64,000 nucleotides of DNA, from positions 120,022,035 through 120,086,034 of the forward strand of contig OY987298.1 of the NCBI GenBank assembly GCA_963920635.1, given 5' to 3'. Position 1 is the stretch's first letter; each line of letters starts with the position of its first letter. Under the pieces are notes generated by a model. That model did not search any database. It worked only from the letters and a program-made list of their open reading frames with translations, and had not been told where the DNA came from. The DNA is from Pseudeuparius sepicola (taxonomy: Eukaryota > Arthropoda > Insecta > Coleoptera > Anthribidae). Below, in pieces: positions 10,830-22,889 of this stretch. The translations under genes were made by a program, and so were the position numbers.

Positions 10830-11580
10830 TTTCGAAAATTTATACAAAAATATATTTTGTACAGTTATGTGCCCTTTCTGAAATAGAGTTCACAAAATGT
10901 TTTTAATAAAAGCAGAACATGAATCTGAGCTGTTTCTTGTTTATGATGTTAATGATCAGGATAGAAAGCTAAATTTGGTGAATAATGCAGATCGGGGAGG
11001 TGTCTTCTTGGGAGTGAAAAAATACATAAGATCTGCTATCTTGGACGTTGAGGTGTGGTCTGTAAATGATTTGTTTCTTATAAGTTTCTTTGCATAGTGG
11101 TTGTTAACATACCTCCATCAGTTACTGTGGAGGACTTTGAGTGGTTTTGTGAATGCTTGGAGCGGTTCGGGGCTTTAGAGAATGATAATGTGATTACTTT
11201 TTGAGCCCTAAATGTGATTTGCTTTGTAGATGTGATTATTACTGAATTATGGAAAAGTGCTTTAAGTTCATATTGGATGGTATTGACGATGTAAATGATG
11301 CCGTAAGTTGTTTTTATAAAGTACAGTATGTTATCTTTAATCTCAGTGTAAAGTTTGTAAAAATCCATAAGAGTTCTGATACTTTGAACCCCCTAAACCC
11401 GCACCTCTGCTATACTTACGGTCGGATGACCTATATGATGAACCATCGTTGATGGCTTCAGTGATTTCTTTAAGAGTGTGTTTATAGATTCTGTATTGAG
11501 TACTGTAATAAATGAAAACACTTCTACGAGTATAAATCCAATCGTTGACTTTGTTAGAATTACTGAAAAATATATACCTA
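10830..11580. other. Unassigned stretch
   Basis: Only short open frames without recognisable domains. No repeat ends are clear. Confidence 0.5.
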
Positions 11581-11584
11581 CCTA

Positions 11585-12010
11585 GTAAGGTGTTCCAATA
11601 AGACGGACAGATGTTAACAGTAAACAGCACACTGTTATTATTATAAAAAATTGATTTCTATACGGAACCACGTTATTTGGTACATAGATAATATATTGCC
11701 CAAATGTTCGCCAAAGTCTCGACAGCACACCTCTACTCTGCATAATAAATTGCTCCTCGATCTCGTTAATATGCATTATCTCGTTCTTTATCTTGTCTTC
11801 CTTTATTAGCTACTGAATTGTTGTAGATTTGAATCTTGAGATAACCCCAAAGGAAGAAGTCAAAAATCGTGAAATCGCACGATCTTAGTGGCCAGTTGAC
11901 TTCGCTGTTTCGAGAGATGATGCAACCTGGGATCTTCTCATTCGATAAAGCTATTGTTGCATTGGCTAGGTGGCATGTGGCGCCAACTTGTTGAAACTAC
12001 AAATCTCCGA
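11585..12010 (-). pseudogene. Mariner-like transposase relic, C-terminal half
   Basis: On the minus strand from about 11990, FQQVGATCHLANATIAL is followed by ISRNSEVNWPLRSCDF and DFFLWGYLK near 11835. Insect mariner-type transposases have Q-Q-D-G-A-T-C-H here; the catalytic aspartate is valine in this copy (GAT to GTT), while the R-S-C-D aspartate of the third position is kept. Further along, decayed sequence ends near 11585 with RLIGTPY / YWNTLL, resembling the C-terminus of the family. Several frames are needed, so it is non-functional. TIRs are not identified. Confidence 0.7.
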
Positions 12011-12149
12011 TATCGATAGCACCCAGTTATACAACTAAAGAACGAGATAATATCGCATATTGGTGAGATCCAGGAGGAATTATGCAGATATGTCATAAAA
12101 AAAATTGACCATCTACTTCGATGTGTGTCGCTAAAGCCTGTTGATGCTA

Positions 12150-12240
12150 AAGTTGAAAATTAGTAAAGTTCTTATACTTTGCACAGATATTTACATTTAA
12201 TCCTGACAGAGCGCTTTCGGTTAAACAACCATCATCGGTG
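12150..12240 (-). repeat. PLE-type 3' end with hammerhead-like core
   Basis: On the minus strand: CCGATGA (12238-12232), a perfect GGTT/AACC stem with a 4-base loop, then GAAA (12218-12215), followed by CTGTCAGGATTAAATG. This matches the conserved 3' end layout of Penelope-like elements, which are known to carry hammerhead ribozymes. The first core box has C for T at its second base. Confidence 0.45.
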
Positions 12241-12249
12241 TCATCTATA

Positions 12250-12852
12250 CAGGGTGATTCAGGAGGAAATGTCAATATTTTAGGTACGTATTCGGGGACC
12301 CAAAATAAACATAAAAGTTCCTATAAACATGGGTCCTATTCCCGGCCGTTACCGAAATACAGGGGTAAACAACATTCAATTTAAGGTTTTTATTACATTA
12401 TTTATAACAGGTAGGCTAGGTTTTATAGTTTTCAAAAATGCCACCGTTTACTTCTAAACATAAGTCAGCTCTCTGGTGAATAGCTCGGGACGCTCTATGA
12501 ATGGATACGGGCCTGTTTCTTATAGTTGCTGCTGCATTTATTATTCTATCGAGTAATGCATCTCTAGTGTTTACTTTACTTGAATATACCAATGATTTAA
12601 ACCACCCCCAAAGACAATAATCCAGAGGATTAAGGTCTACTATTGCTAAGCAACAGGAATTTCCGCCTGAATCACCCAAAACCTAGCCTACCTGTTATAA
12701 ATAATGTAATAAAAACCTTAAATTGAATGTTGTTTACCCCTGTATTTCGGTAACGGCCGGGAATAGGACCCATGTTTATAGGAACTTTTATATTTATTTT
12801 GGGTCCCCGAATACGTACCTAAAATATTGACATTTCCTCCTGAATCACCCTG
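12250..12852. mobile_element. 603-bp palindromic element with 175-bp TIRs
   Basis: The ends are CAGGGTGATTCAGGAGG and its inverse, flanked by TA at 12248-12249 and 12853-12854. TIRs run 12250-12424 and 12678-12852 and are nearly identical. The interior is a minus-strand transposase stub. A sequence close to the element's own end (GGGTGATTCAGGCGGAAAT) recurs in inverted sense just inside the right TIR, suggesting one nested or failed copy. Confidence 0.85.
12416..12677 (-). pseudogene. DUF4817/mariner-like transposase, C-terminal stub
   Basis: The minus strand reads DLNPLDYCLWGWFKSLVY, then LLDRIINAAATIR and RADLCLEVNGGIFEN. This is the tail of the insect mariner-like family whose intact members read R-S-P-D-L-T-P-L-D-F-F-L-W-G and end in C-I-E-x-x-G-G-H-F-E. 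The third catalytic aspartate (D of DLNP) is kept; the N-terminal helix-turn-helix and the first two catalytic aspartates are absent. The apparent start methionine lies in the TIR-like junction and is not a real start. Confidence 0.75.
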
Positions 12853-12854
12853 TA

Positions 12855-14153
12855 TATCGTATAGTTATGTTATAAATCACAATATCAATTAAACTGATAA
12901 ACTTACTTGTCAAATACAAAGTCTAATAAAAATGCGAAAAATCACATGTTGCGCCATAGAAGGTTTTGTCGTGTTATTTTGACATTGCGCCGTGGATGTG
13001 TATCTGTTATTAAGCGCGCCCCTGTAATTTATGGCCATTTCTTTTTTATACGGGCTCATTGCAGGCACCTCTAAAGATCTATGAAATGGCCTTTATAAAA
13101 ATTGTTTGACAACGACCCGTACAGTTTGATATATTTGAAATGTCCCGCCAAAACATAAAACAATAGGATGACGTCTGACAGTAGCGTTTTCGATACGCTA
13201 GAGATGTGCGCGTGTCGAAAAAGTCGAATTGACCAGACAAAATTACCTAACCTTTTCTCGTGTACAATGCCATTTAAAGGTAGAAATTATTTCGGAGGAC
13301 CGACAAAAATATATTATTTTTTGACAAGACTAAAACTTAACTTAAATAGTATCGATACTTTTCCTCTTCCTCTTGCATATATTTCCGGTATGGAAGTCAT
13401 CCCTCTATCAGATACGAGAGGAATATGGTGATTGGTGCGGGCGGGCTGCTTTTTTAACTCGTCTGATTCATTTTTTCGCTGATATGGTCGGGTGGAGAGC
13501 TCAGAATTCAACGGGATAAGATAAGTCGTGGAAAGAAATTAAGTTTCGAGTGAAAATTTTGTCGACATGATAGTCGGAATTTGGTTTATTTATAGAGCAA
13601 TGTCTACGATGCTAAAAATTGAACCGTTATTTCCCCCAGACAAAATATAACTGGACCGATAATATCAAATTGCAATGAAACCGTTCAACACAGAAGTACC
13701 AAATCAAAACGAATATTTGTGTAGGTTCAGGGAATTTATAAGCTAATACACAACTATAAACTTTTTAGAGTTATAACAACACATTTACAATTACTTGCTT
13801 GCTAGGAAACAATGTAACCTGACGAATGTGCACTTAGACAAACAGAAAAAGCGGCGTTGCCAGATAGTACGATCATCCAAAAAAATTGATATTTTACGAA
13901 TTTCAACTATTAATATAAAAGATAAAGACGCAAATAAGTCAGTATATTATACGTATGTATAAATGTAGGCACATTTCAAATATACATATTTATTATTTAA
14001 ATAAAAATACGACATAATTTATGGCATACCTCGTAAATAGTATAATTGGTGCTGACGATTTTTGCCATATGACTTAATGATACAACAAACTATAATTTTT
14101 TGCTTTTACTAATCTCTCTTTACAAAGATAATAACTCTCATAACCTTCCATCA
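12855..14153. other. Gene-free upstream region of the P450 gene
   Basis: No coding domain or TIR is recognised. It contains the distal upstream region of the P450 gene; no specific regulatory element was identified apart from the TATA box listed separately. Confidence 0.5.
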
Positions 14154-14160
14154 TATAAAA
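14154..14160 (+). promoter_or_regulatory. TATA box of the P450 gene
   Basis: TATAAAA lies 70 bp upstream of the ATG. Initiator-like bases follow at 14171-14176 (GCAGTC) and near 14190. The transcription start itself cannot be fixed from sequence. Confidence 0.6.
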
Positions 14161-14223
14161 TGAATCGACTGCAGTCATCCTCTAAGTTTCATCGTTATCA
14201 ATAGTGTTTTTATTTTTAACACC

Positions 14224-15873
14224 ATGGGCGAGATAACCCCATATTTAGTGGCAACACTTCTTGGTGCAGTCCTAATAATACTTCTGTACTTCAAACGGGC
14301 GTTCAACTATTGGAAGTCTAAAGGTGTCTACACTCCAACACCCACCATACCATTTGGCAATGCTAGGAATTTCTATTTTAAGAAGACATCAATGGGAGAG
14401 TACATACGGGACCTGCACCTACTATTCAAGTCTAAAGGTTTGAAGTTTGGAGGTGCATACTCTGCTACCACGCCGGAACTGGTCGTAACCGATCTTGATT
14501 TGATCAAGAGAGTCGTCCATACAGATTTTACTCATTTTGCGAGTCATGGTTTTTTTGTAAACGAGGAAGTTGATCCATTAACTGGACATCTTTTTAATTT
14601 GGAAGGTGCCAAGTGGAAATCAATGAGAACGAAGCTGACGCCTACATTCACCTCTGGAAAAATGAAAATGATGTTCGAAACTTTTGTTACTTGTACCGAA
14701 GGTTTGAAAGAATTAGTTGACGCTCAATGTACAACTGGATCTATAGATATAAAGGATACATTGGCAAGGTTCACAACTGATATAATAGGTAGTTGTGCGT
14801 TTGGCCTTGAATGTAATAGTATGAAAGATGAGGATGCCGAGTTTAGGAAATATGGCAAACAAATTTTCCAGAGGCAGGCTTTGAGGATCATCAAAATATT
14901 TGCCATCAGGTTCATTCCATCGTCTTTGGTACACATGATGAAATTAAAAATAACCAACCCAAACGTGGAAAAATTCTTCATGGGAATTGTCAAAGACACT
15001 GTCGAGTATAGAGAAAAAAACAACATATACAGAAAGGATTTCATGCATCTACTTCTTCAACTGAAGAATCGAGGCAACGTTTCTGACGACGAAAAAATTC
15101 TTGGTGGCGAAAATGCGGAATCAGCTCTTACGATGAACGAACTAGCAGCTCAATGCTTCGTGTTTTTCGTAGCAGGCTTTGAAACTTCTTCAACAGCTAT
15201 GACGTACGGTTTGTATGAGCTAGCGATCAACCAAGACATACAGCAGAAATTGAGGGAAGAAATTAACGAAGTTTTGAAGAAGTACGACAACAAACTGACT
15301 TATGAGGCTGTTAAAGAAATGGAGTACCTCGACAGGGTCCTTGATGGTATGAAATTGATGAAAAATCAGATAATATGTGCTAATTTATTATTTTAATACA
15401 TTTTTAGAAACAATGAGATTGCACCCACCAGTAACTATACTACCAAGAGCTTGCACGAAAGCTTACACCATCCCAGAGACTAACATAACGATTGATCCAA
15501 AAGTACGAGTATATATGTCAGTTCTAGCAATCCATATGGATGCAGAACACTATCCAGATCCTGAAAAGTTTGATCCAGAAAGGTTTACAGAAGAGAACAA
15601 AGCAAAAAGACCACATTACACCTACCTGCCTTTTGGGGAAGGGCCTAGAATGTGTATAGGTATGTTTTAAAGAATAAGTTAAAAACAAGTTAGTTAAAAA
15701 TGTCTTTAGGTTTGAGATTTGGTGTCCTGCAAAGTAAGGTAGGTTTGATCACTTTGATTAGGAATTACAAGATTACTTTGAATAAAAAAACGAGGACGCC
15801 ATTGGAAATGGAACCTTCGTTTCTTATCAATGCTACTAAGGGTGGCATATGGTTAAATGTGGAAAAAATTTAA
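14224..15873 (+). CDS. Cytochrome P450, CYP6 family, intact, three exons
   Basis: A microsomal monooxygenase of the insect CYP6 type, a family linked to plant-toxin and insecticide metabolism; its substrate cannot be read from sequence. Exons: 14224-15346, 15408-15659, 15710-15873; introns of 61 and 50 bp have GT...AG ends. The joined product is 512 residues, normal for CYP6. Visible features: N-terminal membrane anchor (about 7-24), helix C WKSMR (131-135), helix I AGFETS (317-322), helix K ETMR (375-378), PERF (431-434), and the haem loop FGEGPRMCIG (450-459) with Cys457 as axial ligand. Intron 1 splits the codon of Glu375. The start ATG has a CACCATGG context and is followed directly by the anchor. 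No stop or frameshift is seen. Family assignment is firm; subfamily is not. Confidence 0.96.
15347..15407 (+). other. P450 intron 1
   Basis: GTATGA...TTTTTAG, phase 1. Reading through it gives an early stop (15394-15396), so an ungapped ORF call would truncate the protein. Confidence 0.92.
15660..15709 (+). other. P450 intron 2
   Basis: GTATGT...CTTTAG, phase 1. It falls directly after CIG of the haem-binding loop; the next exon resumes LRFGVLQSKVG. Confidence 0.92.
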
Positions 15874-15988
15874 TTGTGAAAATGTTTCAATTCACCTACA
15901 ACTGTGACATTAAATTGTATTATTGTAAACTTTATGCAAAATATAAAAGTTGTTTATCTTTTGGATTGTATATTACATTGTGTTCAGT

Positions 15989-15994
15989 AATAAA
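15989..15994 (+). terminator. Polyadenylation signal of the P450 gene
   Basis: AATAAA lies 116 bp after the stop codon, followed by a T/G-rich stretch. This is the first canonical signal downstream. Confidence 0.7.
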
Positions 15995-17435
15995 TGTTTG
16001 CTAAAAAATCTGGTTGTCAGTGTAGTAATCCATTATTGTTTAACATCAAGTCGGCCTTGGAAATTCACATATGAACAAACGTAGGTAAATTACATGAGAA
16101 CAAACGGCTGGTGCATTCAAAGATTCATAAAATTAGAGCACTCCAGAGTTTGGTTGCAAATTCTAAATGATAAATGTTTATGAGTCAGATAGGCAACATT
16201 GTTAAATTTTATTTTAACTATGCAAAACATAGCCGATGACGCCAGTAGATAAGTTAGCTTATTAAAAACAAACAAATAGTAGATTATGTCAGAAGGAGTA
16301 GAAGGCGTTGTTTTTGTGCTGAGGGCAGAGACCTTTTGCTCCGAATAACACATTATACTATTTTATCTTCCAGTACATGAAATATCAACAATCAAGTCAA
16401 ATCAAGGAACTACTATATATTTCAATTGCATTGTCACAGATATTAGTGACTTCATGAAAACTATCTCCTCAGGTGGATTTAGCCTAACCGGTAAAAGCGC
16501 GTGAGATCTGTATATCGAAAACTAAGGGTTGTGCACTTTTTGTTCTAAAATGGTACAAACCGACAAAGTTTCTGGACAACAAACGAGCCAACCTGTATAA
16601 TTTTGAAAAAGAAGATCCGAGTGTAAGATAATAACCCCATTTAATATTTATTTGAATACCCATTATGTACGTTTCTACTGAATTAGTATGAGAGAAACTT
16701 GGACCTCTTTCTAAATTCATTTGCGACGATATTTTTATCTGTCGGTGTAAAAAAATATACGCAATAGTAACGAAAACTTCCACAACTCGGAAATAAAAGA
16801 AACTCCAAGTTTGGGTTCATTAGATACACTTAATTGCAACGAACTTTCCATACTGCATCCGCAAAGCCCTCATATTTATTCAGAGAACGTCCCAACGTAA
16901 AAACGGGGTTGGCAATAAAAAAAACTTTAAGGATCCTTGACGTCCCTTTCAATTATTTAAAGTAGTGGTTGACACGGAAAACAAATAAAACTTCTTAACT
17001 TTCTTCCCCTTTAAGAAGCTAAAAGTTCCGGACCACATATCCTATACCGCGTTGTTCAGGATTATGCTTTGTTCTTAATTCGGAAATATAAATTCCTCTA
17101 GCGAACTCACGATATTGCTCTCTGCTAAAGTGAGCGGTTTTCAGGGAAAATTTGGAGCGCTGTATTTATCATAGCAGCTTAGTTTCTTTATACCCACAAA
17201 TTTTGCTTTCATTTACCTAAAAATACAGGAGTCTCTCTGAAAAAGCAATTAATAATTTATTTTTTATACAATATTGTCTGTTGTATTCTCGTCAGTCACA
17301 ACAAAGCCATCAAGTCATTAGGCATGGCTTAGTAACTATTATAGGACCAATATACTTTCTAAGATTGTATATTAGTGGAATTTCTGAAGTCACTTCATAT
17401 ATCTACTACATATATATGGAATAAATGACCAATTA
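15995..17435. other. Gene-free stretch downstream of the P450 gene
   Basis: Short open frames only. Nothing recognised. Confidence 0.5.
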
Positions 17436-17839
17436 TACAGGGTTAACTATCACTTAGAACAAAAATTTTTACCAGGGTGGCTTAAGAAAACATAGAAAAA
17501 TATTTTTAATTTTTTTTTTACGATCTTAAAAAAAGGGGTAAAAAAACACAATTTTCCCTGTAAATCTCCGCCTCTAATTACGTCATCCAATACGGCTTCG
17601 GAACGTACTGTCAGCTTGAAGTTATTTTCGCGGTGTTGCCGTTGTTTTAGCAAGCAGCCACAGCGCTGCTAGATTTACCCGAGGTTCTCCGTACTTTGAA
17701 ATTTAACTACCCTAAATTCACCTGACCTCTTAAGCCCTAGATAAAGGCGTAAACCCCCTTTTTTTAGTTCGTTCTTTAGCGCGCAGTGCAGAACCCGAAA
17801 CAACAGTTTATTTTCAATAATTAAAAGCGCAGCCAACGT

Positions 17840-18310
17840 CTGAGTCAATGATCTTCCATATTGTGCAACGGCTGCTTAGGGGTAGTTGACTTATTACTGT
17901 ATGCACTCACCCACCATGTATCAACAACTTTGGTGCAGTTGTTGAGTCCCTGGCTTGGATGTTGTCTAATCGTGCCGCTCCCTCGTCGTACAGAGCACTC
18001 CGAGGCTCTTGGCGTCGAGTACCGGTCGGTCTGCCATGGCAACACATCTTGATTTCCTCTATCCGGGGCACAGGGCGTCTCCAAATTCTCCACAATGTTC
18101 CTTCTCTTTCCTCGCGCGATGCTCGAGGCTTCTCACTAGACTCCAACTTCCCTTTTTCTCCGCCTTTTTAGTCCCAAAAACCCCGAGACCCGCGAAAGCG
18201 AGCTGCTACACGCCGTTACTCCATTACTGTCCTCCCCTCTTGGCTCTCCCGCGCAAGTCAGGAGGCGAACTTCCCCCACACTTACCCTATCGCATAAATT
18301 AAATCAAAGG
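17840..18310. other. GC-rich block inside the long-TIR element
   Basis: Base composition is clearly richer in G and C than its surroundings. Open frames overlap on both strands but none resembles a known protein. It may be a captured exon, a promoter or an LTR; I cannot decide. Confidence 0.35.
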
Positions 18311-18675
18311 TTTCCCATCCCAGTGCATTCACCTGAATTTCAACTTCAGCACACGATACAGAGAAAACGGTATGCCAGCTAGGAGAACGAAAATTAAACT
18401 CTTCTGCGCACCTACGTCACTTCGACAAAAGCGCGGCCAACTTACCAACAATAGTCCTGAAATAAGTCTCACTGACATACGTCAGGTATCAATTTCATGT
18501 CAAGTTAAATCCCAAAATAGCATGTAGGCACCTTTGAGACCGTGGTGTACATGCAATTGTCTGGCTCACTATAAACGAGTCAAATTTTGGTTTAAAAATA
18601 AAGGTAGCCATGATTTTGTCGAATAAGCGTCACCGTTGACGTCACAGCACCTGCGCGCAGTTAGGGCTTGGCACA

Positions 18676-18889
18676 CCAGACTTGAATCCAATGGATTTTT
18701 GTATTTGGGGGATTATATTATATGAAGGCGATTGTGTACGAACAGGAAATCGAAAACGAGCAGCAGTTACGTGAACGAATTGAATGTGCAGCTGATCAAA
18801 TCCGGAATAATAATGGACTTTTTGCACGTATCCGGACTTCTTTAATTAACCGAGTGAATTTGTGTATCGAGGTTGAACAGCTACTGTAG
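18676..18889 (+). pseudogene. DUF4817/mariner-like transposase, C-terminal stub
   Basis: PDLNPMDFCIWG is followed, after a one-base frameshift, by YMKAIVYEQEIENEQQLRER, ADQIRNNN and RVNLCIEVEQLL with a TAG stop at 18887-18889. This is the same C-terminal region as the stub at 12.4-12.7 kb and keeps the third catalytic aspartate. The N-terminal parts are gone. Confidence 0.72.
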
Positions 18890-19447
18890 TGCTTTGCATA
18901 TACTAATGTGAGCTAGTGCAGTTGTTGATCCACCTCGTCGTGGTCGCCAGGCTGAGTACCTCACTTCAAACAAAAGGAATGGCTGAGGGCAACCAAGAAG
19001 TTCCCAACAGATTTAGAAAATGTGAATGTTGTGTAGTTCTGTGTGACTTTTAATGTAAAAAAGCAAGAAACCAGAAAATGGTGTAATATTCAATCTTGGA
19101 AATGTCAGTAAGGTAGGTGTTTCATAGGCATTCTACATGTTACTAAGAAAGTAATCGTTTCCAACAGGAAATCGAAATTTTGTGGTGAATCCTCGGATAA
19201 ATTGATAGACGTGGCAACGCCGCGCTATTTCACTACCTGTCACTACCATTGCCATAGGCGAAATTTTAAGACAGGTCACGGCGGGCGTCCATAGGCGGCG
19301 TTTTTTGAGGGGTTTGAAACAATTTGAAAAAAATTTTTTTTGGGCCTAAGACAAATGATTGAAAATTTTTGAAAATTTATTTTGGCAAGTCTATTTTTTC
19401 TTTATATACCATAAAAAATTTTGTACTAAGGGAGAGTTAACCCTGTA

Positions 19448-20640
19448 TAATGCCAGTTTTCCCATTAAAAGCGACTCGTTGCATGTATTTTAAATTTCAG
19501 TTTTATCTTGAATTACTGTTCTAAATTGACTTATTATTGGAAACAATCACTTTCAGTGACTGTGATATCAAAAGCCTCGAGTTTCTTGGCCGGGAGAAAG
19601 GCTTAGGCTGAAATCCATTTTCGATTTGGTTATCTTCAACAGACATACTTTCTCAATAAATGCATGGGCGTGCCGGTAGTGGTAGTTTTATGTCGTTCTT
19701 TGTGCTTACTAGTACCTATACAGTAATAATTGAAGAATTTTCGCGTTATAACATTATTTATGACTGACATCGGAAATAAGAGATTGGACAGTACAATGTG
19801 AAAAATAATAGTTTAAACTGTTTTTGAAGAATCACTGAATACAGTCACTTAGAAAAAGGTTATTTGTTGGAAGAAGTTTAATTTGCACCTGCCGAACGAA
19901 AAGTAGTTTTGTCGCAATCTATCTATCTTACATTCTTGCTGAATTATTTGTTAATAATCTACAAAAAAACTTTTTCTGAAATTAATTCTGCATTACACCT
20001 CCACTGGCAGATTCCATCTTTTGTATGCCGCCCATCAAGAAAATAACACTCGACGGCGCCTCTCAATAAAACTTTTTCGGGATCGATGCCCAAATCCTTT
20101 TATTTTCTCAGCTATTAATTGCTAAACCTATTATTCACGGCTCCTCAGATCTATGGTTAAGCCAAATTGAATTTCGCCGCCGCTAAGGAGAAATCCCAGA
20201 ACTAATAATTAAATCACGGAGTTTTTGAAAGGGATGTAAGAGACGCAAAAACAGAAATACAAAATTGCTACGTATTTCCTGGAAAGTCTATGAAAATAAA
20301 CATCTATTAAATTATAAATCGCTATAATATTCAGTTTTAATGTTTAATGCGCGTAGGTGTCTACCCGTGTTTACCTGTTTATCCAATTACCGACGAGCCA
20401 AAATAAAGTAACTAGACTCATCAGTTTAATTGCAAATTAAGAAAATGAGTTGGTACATTGCAAAGCCCCACCCTACCAGGGATATCTTTGTCGAACTCGT
20501 TAGTACATTTGCCGGGGATAAAACAGGCGGGGTTCGTTATCGAGCTAGTAGTGTATCCTTGTTTTCTTTGGATTAATTTGTGATTTTGATTCGGACGTGC
20601 AATTTCATCTAGTTTGATTTACTTTTTTTTTTCAAAAATT
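19448..20640. other. Gene-free stretch
   Basis: No protein domain, TIR or simple repeat is recognised. Confidence 0.5.
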
Positions 20641-20832
20641 TAAGGACGCTCAAACGAAAACGAAACATTGGGCATCTTCAGGCATCCAGATTTTTGAAAA
20701 AGCGCTCGGGCAGGTCGATATTCTTTTGGAAGGGAAGCTCTTCCGGCATAATGTGCAACTTCTAAATTTCAACCCTTTCGCGGGCGTGAAATTTATCTAA
20801 AAAATTTTTAAATCGAAAGGGGCGAGTAGGTA

Positions 20833-21015
20833 CAGGATGGCTCACTATAAATTGACACCCCTCTTAACTTGTTAGTTTTTAAGGTTAGAAAAAATGTTTT
20901 TAACAAAAGTTTTAGATACTAATAGAAAGTTTTTTGTGACGCGATTGTACCTTATACAGTGTGTCTAGAAAGCCGTGGCAGACATAACTTATGTTTTTTT
21001 TAATGGAACGCCTTG
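20833..21015 (+). mobile_element. 183-bp unit, copy 1 of 4
   Basis: Starts CAGGATGGCTCACTATAAA, contains CTAGAAAGCCGTGGCAGAC, ends GGAACGCCTTG, with TA on both sides. The same unit lies at 23397-23579, 35104-35286 and 35808-35991. Confidence 0.8.
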
Positions 21016-21713
21016 TATATTTTTGGATATTGAATTCTACACATTTTGCTGATTCCAACGAAGTATATACAGGGTGTCTACTTTTAAGTGTATACAAATC
21101 GATAAAAAATGTATTTTGTGAGATATTTTCAAAAACTTTTTTTTGTTCGAAAGGTCTTCAAAAAACGCGTCTTTTGACGTTTTTGCTTTTGTCAAAATGC
21201 AAATCCAGGGTCGGCTACGATTTTTTTTATACCCCGATTTTCACAAAAACCATTTAGCGATTTTTTTAATTAAAATCTGACACAACAGCGTTAATCAGGA
21301 CACCCCAAAATATTAATCAGGACACCCCAAAATATACTAAATTTGAAGAAAAAATGTAGAGGGTGTTCGGTTCTACACCGCGTTAAAGTTGAGCAAAATA
21401 GGGATTTCAAAGGCACCAGGCGAGTCAAGCGTGCCATGGAATTATTTCAAAACAATGAATTGAAACAATGTTACTAACTGTAAAATAAATTAAATTAAAA
21501 AATATATAAAGAGTCATTCAGTCATTTCCCTTGTGTTTACGAACAATATTCTAGTTTTTGTTAGGTAATAATTTTAAAAAATCTGTCCAGACAGTTTAAA
21601 TTCTTAATAAAAATATTCACAAAAATCAGATCTGCCATGGAAATTACATTAAATAAATTACAATAAATTTGACAGTTCTGTTAATCTTAATTTTTGGCCA
21701 ACTTGTATACACA

Positions 21714-22889
21714 ATGGAAGAGTTAACTTTGAGTGACAAAATTGAGATTATCAGATTAACGGGTGAAAATGTGCCTTACCGTGAAGTTGCCAGGATATTT
21801 AATACGCGTCATGAACGGAATATCCGCTATTCTACCGTAGCAAAAATAAACAGAAGATTTGATCTAGCGGGTAAGTGAAGTTGAAGAGCTGGAAAATTAA
21901 TAAAATGAAATGCAATTGTACCTATTGTTTTGTAGGAAATGTGTCTATAAAAAAGATCAGAGGAGGTAATAACAACAACAGAACGTCTTTTACGAATTTT
22001 AGAATATTTTCGGAACAATCCTAATAATTCCTTAAATGATGCAGTTAGGGATTGGCCGCTGAAAAGATCTACAATTTGGAAATGTTTAAAAATTAATAAA
22101 TTAAAGGCATTTAAAGCAAAATTTCTGCACCCGTTAGAAGTAGGAGACATGGAACGAAGACTTGAATATTGTTTGTGGGCACAAGGGGAATACCTGAATG
22201 ATGCTAATTTTCTAAAAAATATATTATTTACGGATGAAACAACTTTCACAACAAATGGGGGTTGTTTCATCCCAGAATACACGTTATTGGTCGGAAGAAA
22301 ATTCTCATTTTGTTGTACACACTAAAAGCCAGTTCTCGCAAAAAGTAAATATCTTTTGTGGGATAACTGGCCACAGGGTGATAGGACCTTTCTTTTTCCG
22401 CCAACCTCTAAATGGTGCGCTCTTTCTGGAATTTTTGAGAGGCGACTTTCAAAACGCCCTCGACGATTTACCATTGCGAGAAACAAGAGATTTAACGATG
22501 CAGTTAGATGGAGCGCCTATCCATGGAACTCGAGCTAAATAATAATTATGACAACAGGTATTGTTATTGTTACACTTACATGATTTTAGATTAATGTACT
22601 AATAAATTTTACCACTTGAAGATGGATTGGAAGAAATAGTCCATTAATTAGATGGCCCCCTCCCCCCTCGATCGCCAGATTTGTCCTCGATTATTTTTGG
22701 GGTGCAATAAAGGATAGAGTATATAAAAATCGCCCTAGAGACATAAACGAGCTACAACAAAAAATAATAGAAGCTTGCCAATCAGTAACAGCAAATGAGT
22801 TAAAAAATGTTGTTTGTAACATTAAAAAGCGTATTGACAAATGTATAACCTTAGAAGGCGATTATATTGAGAAAACCTCGATAACTTAA
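21714..22889 (+). pseudogene. DUF4817/mariner-like transposase with an intron, frameshifted
   Basis: From the ATG at 21714 the protein starts MEELTLSDKIEIIRL and continues through a DUF4817-type helix-turn-helix to FDLAG. A 65-bp intron (21871-21935, GTAAGT...TTTTGTAG) follows. Exon 2 gives ERLLRILEYFRNNPNNSL, HPLEVGDMERRLEYCLWAQG and the first catalytic aspartate in NILFTDETTF. After a G-run frameshift: RYWSEENSHF, IGPFFFRQPLNGALFLEFL and the second aspartate in MQLDGAPIHG. The third aspartate is in RSPDL near 22672, then FWGAIKDRVYKNRP. All three catalytic aspartates survive, but at least three frameshifts (A-run near 21947, G-run near 22258, C-run near 22660) and stops at 22540 make it inactive. 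A second intron near 22558-22591 is possible. Confidence 0.82.

Larger units (their letters stand above)
17438..19445. mobile_element. 2.0-kb long-TIR element with transposase stub
   Basis: The ends are CAGGGTTAACTATCACTTAG and the inverse of CAGGGTTAACTCTCCCTTAG, flanked by TA at 17436-17437 and 19446-19447. Diverged TIRs extend about 220 bp inwards to matching GCGG(T/C)GTTGCC motifs. The interior holds a DUF4817/mariner-like transposase C-terminus and a GC-rich block of unknown origin. The divergence of the arms marks this as one of the older copies. Confidence 0.75.

Noticed and set aside
13168..13431. 87-codon open frame upstream of the P450 gene
   Set aside because: No recognisable domain or partner exon; length is within chance for this composition.
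17861..18302. Overlapping open frames in the GC-rich block
   Set aside because: Frames overlap on both strands in GC-rich sequence with few stop codons by chance, and none resembles a protein family.
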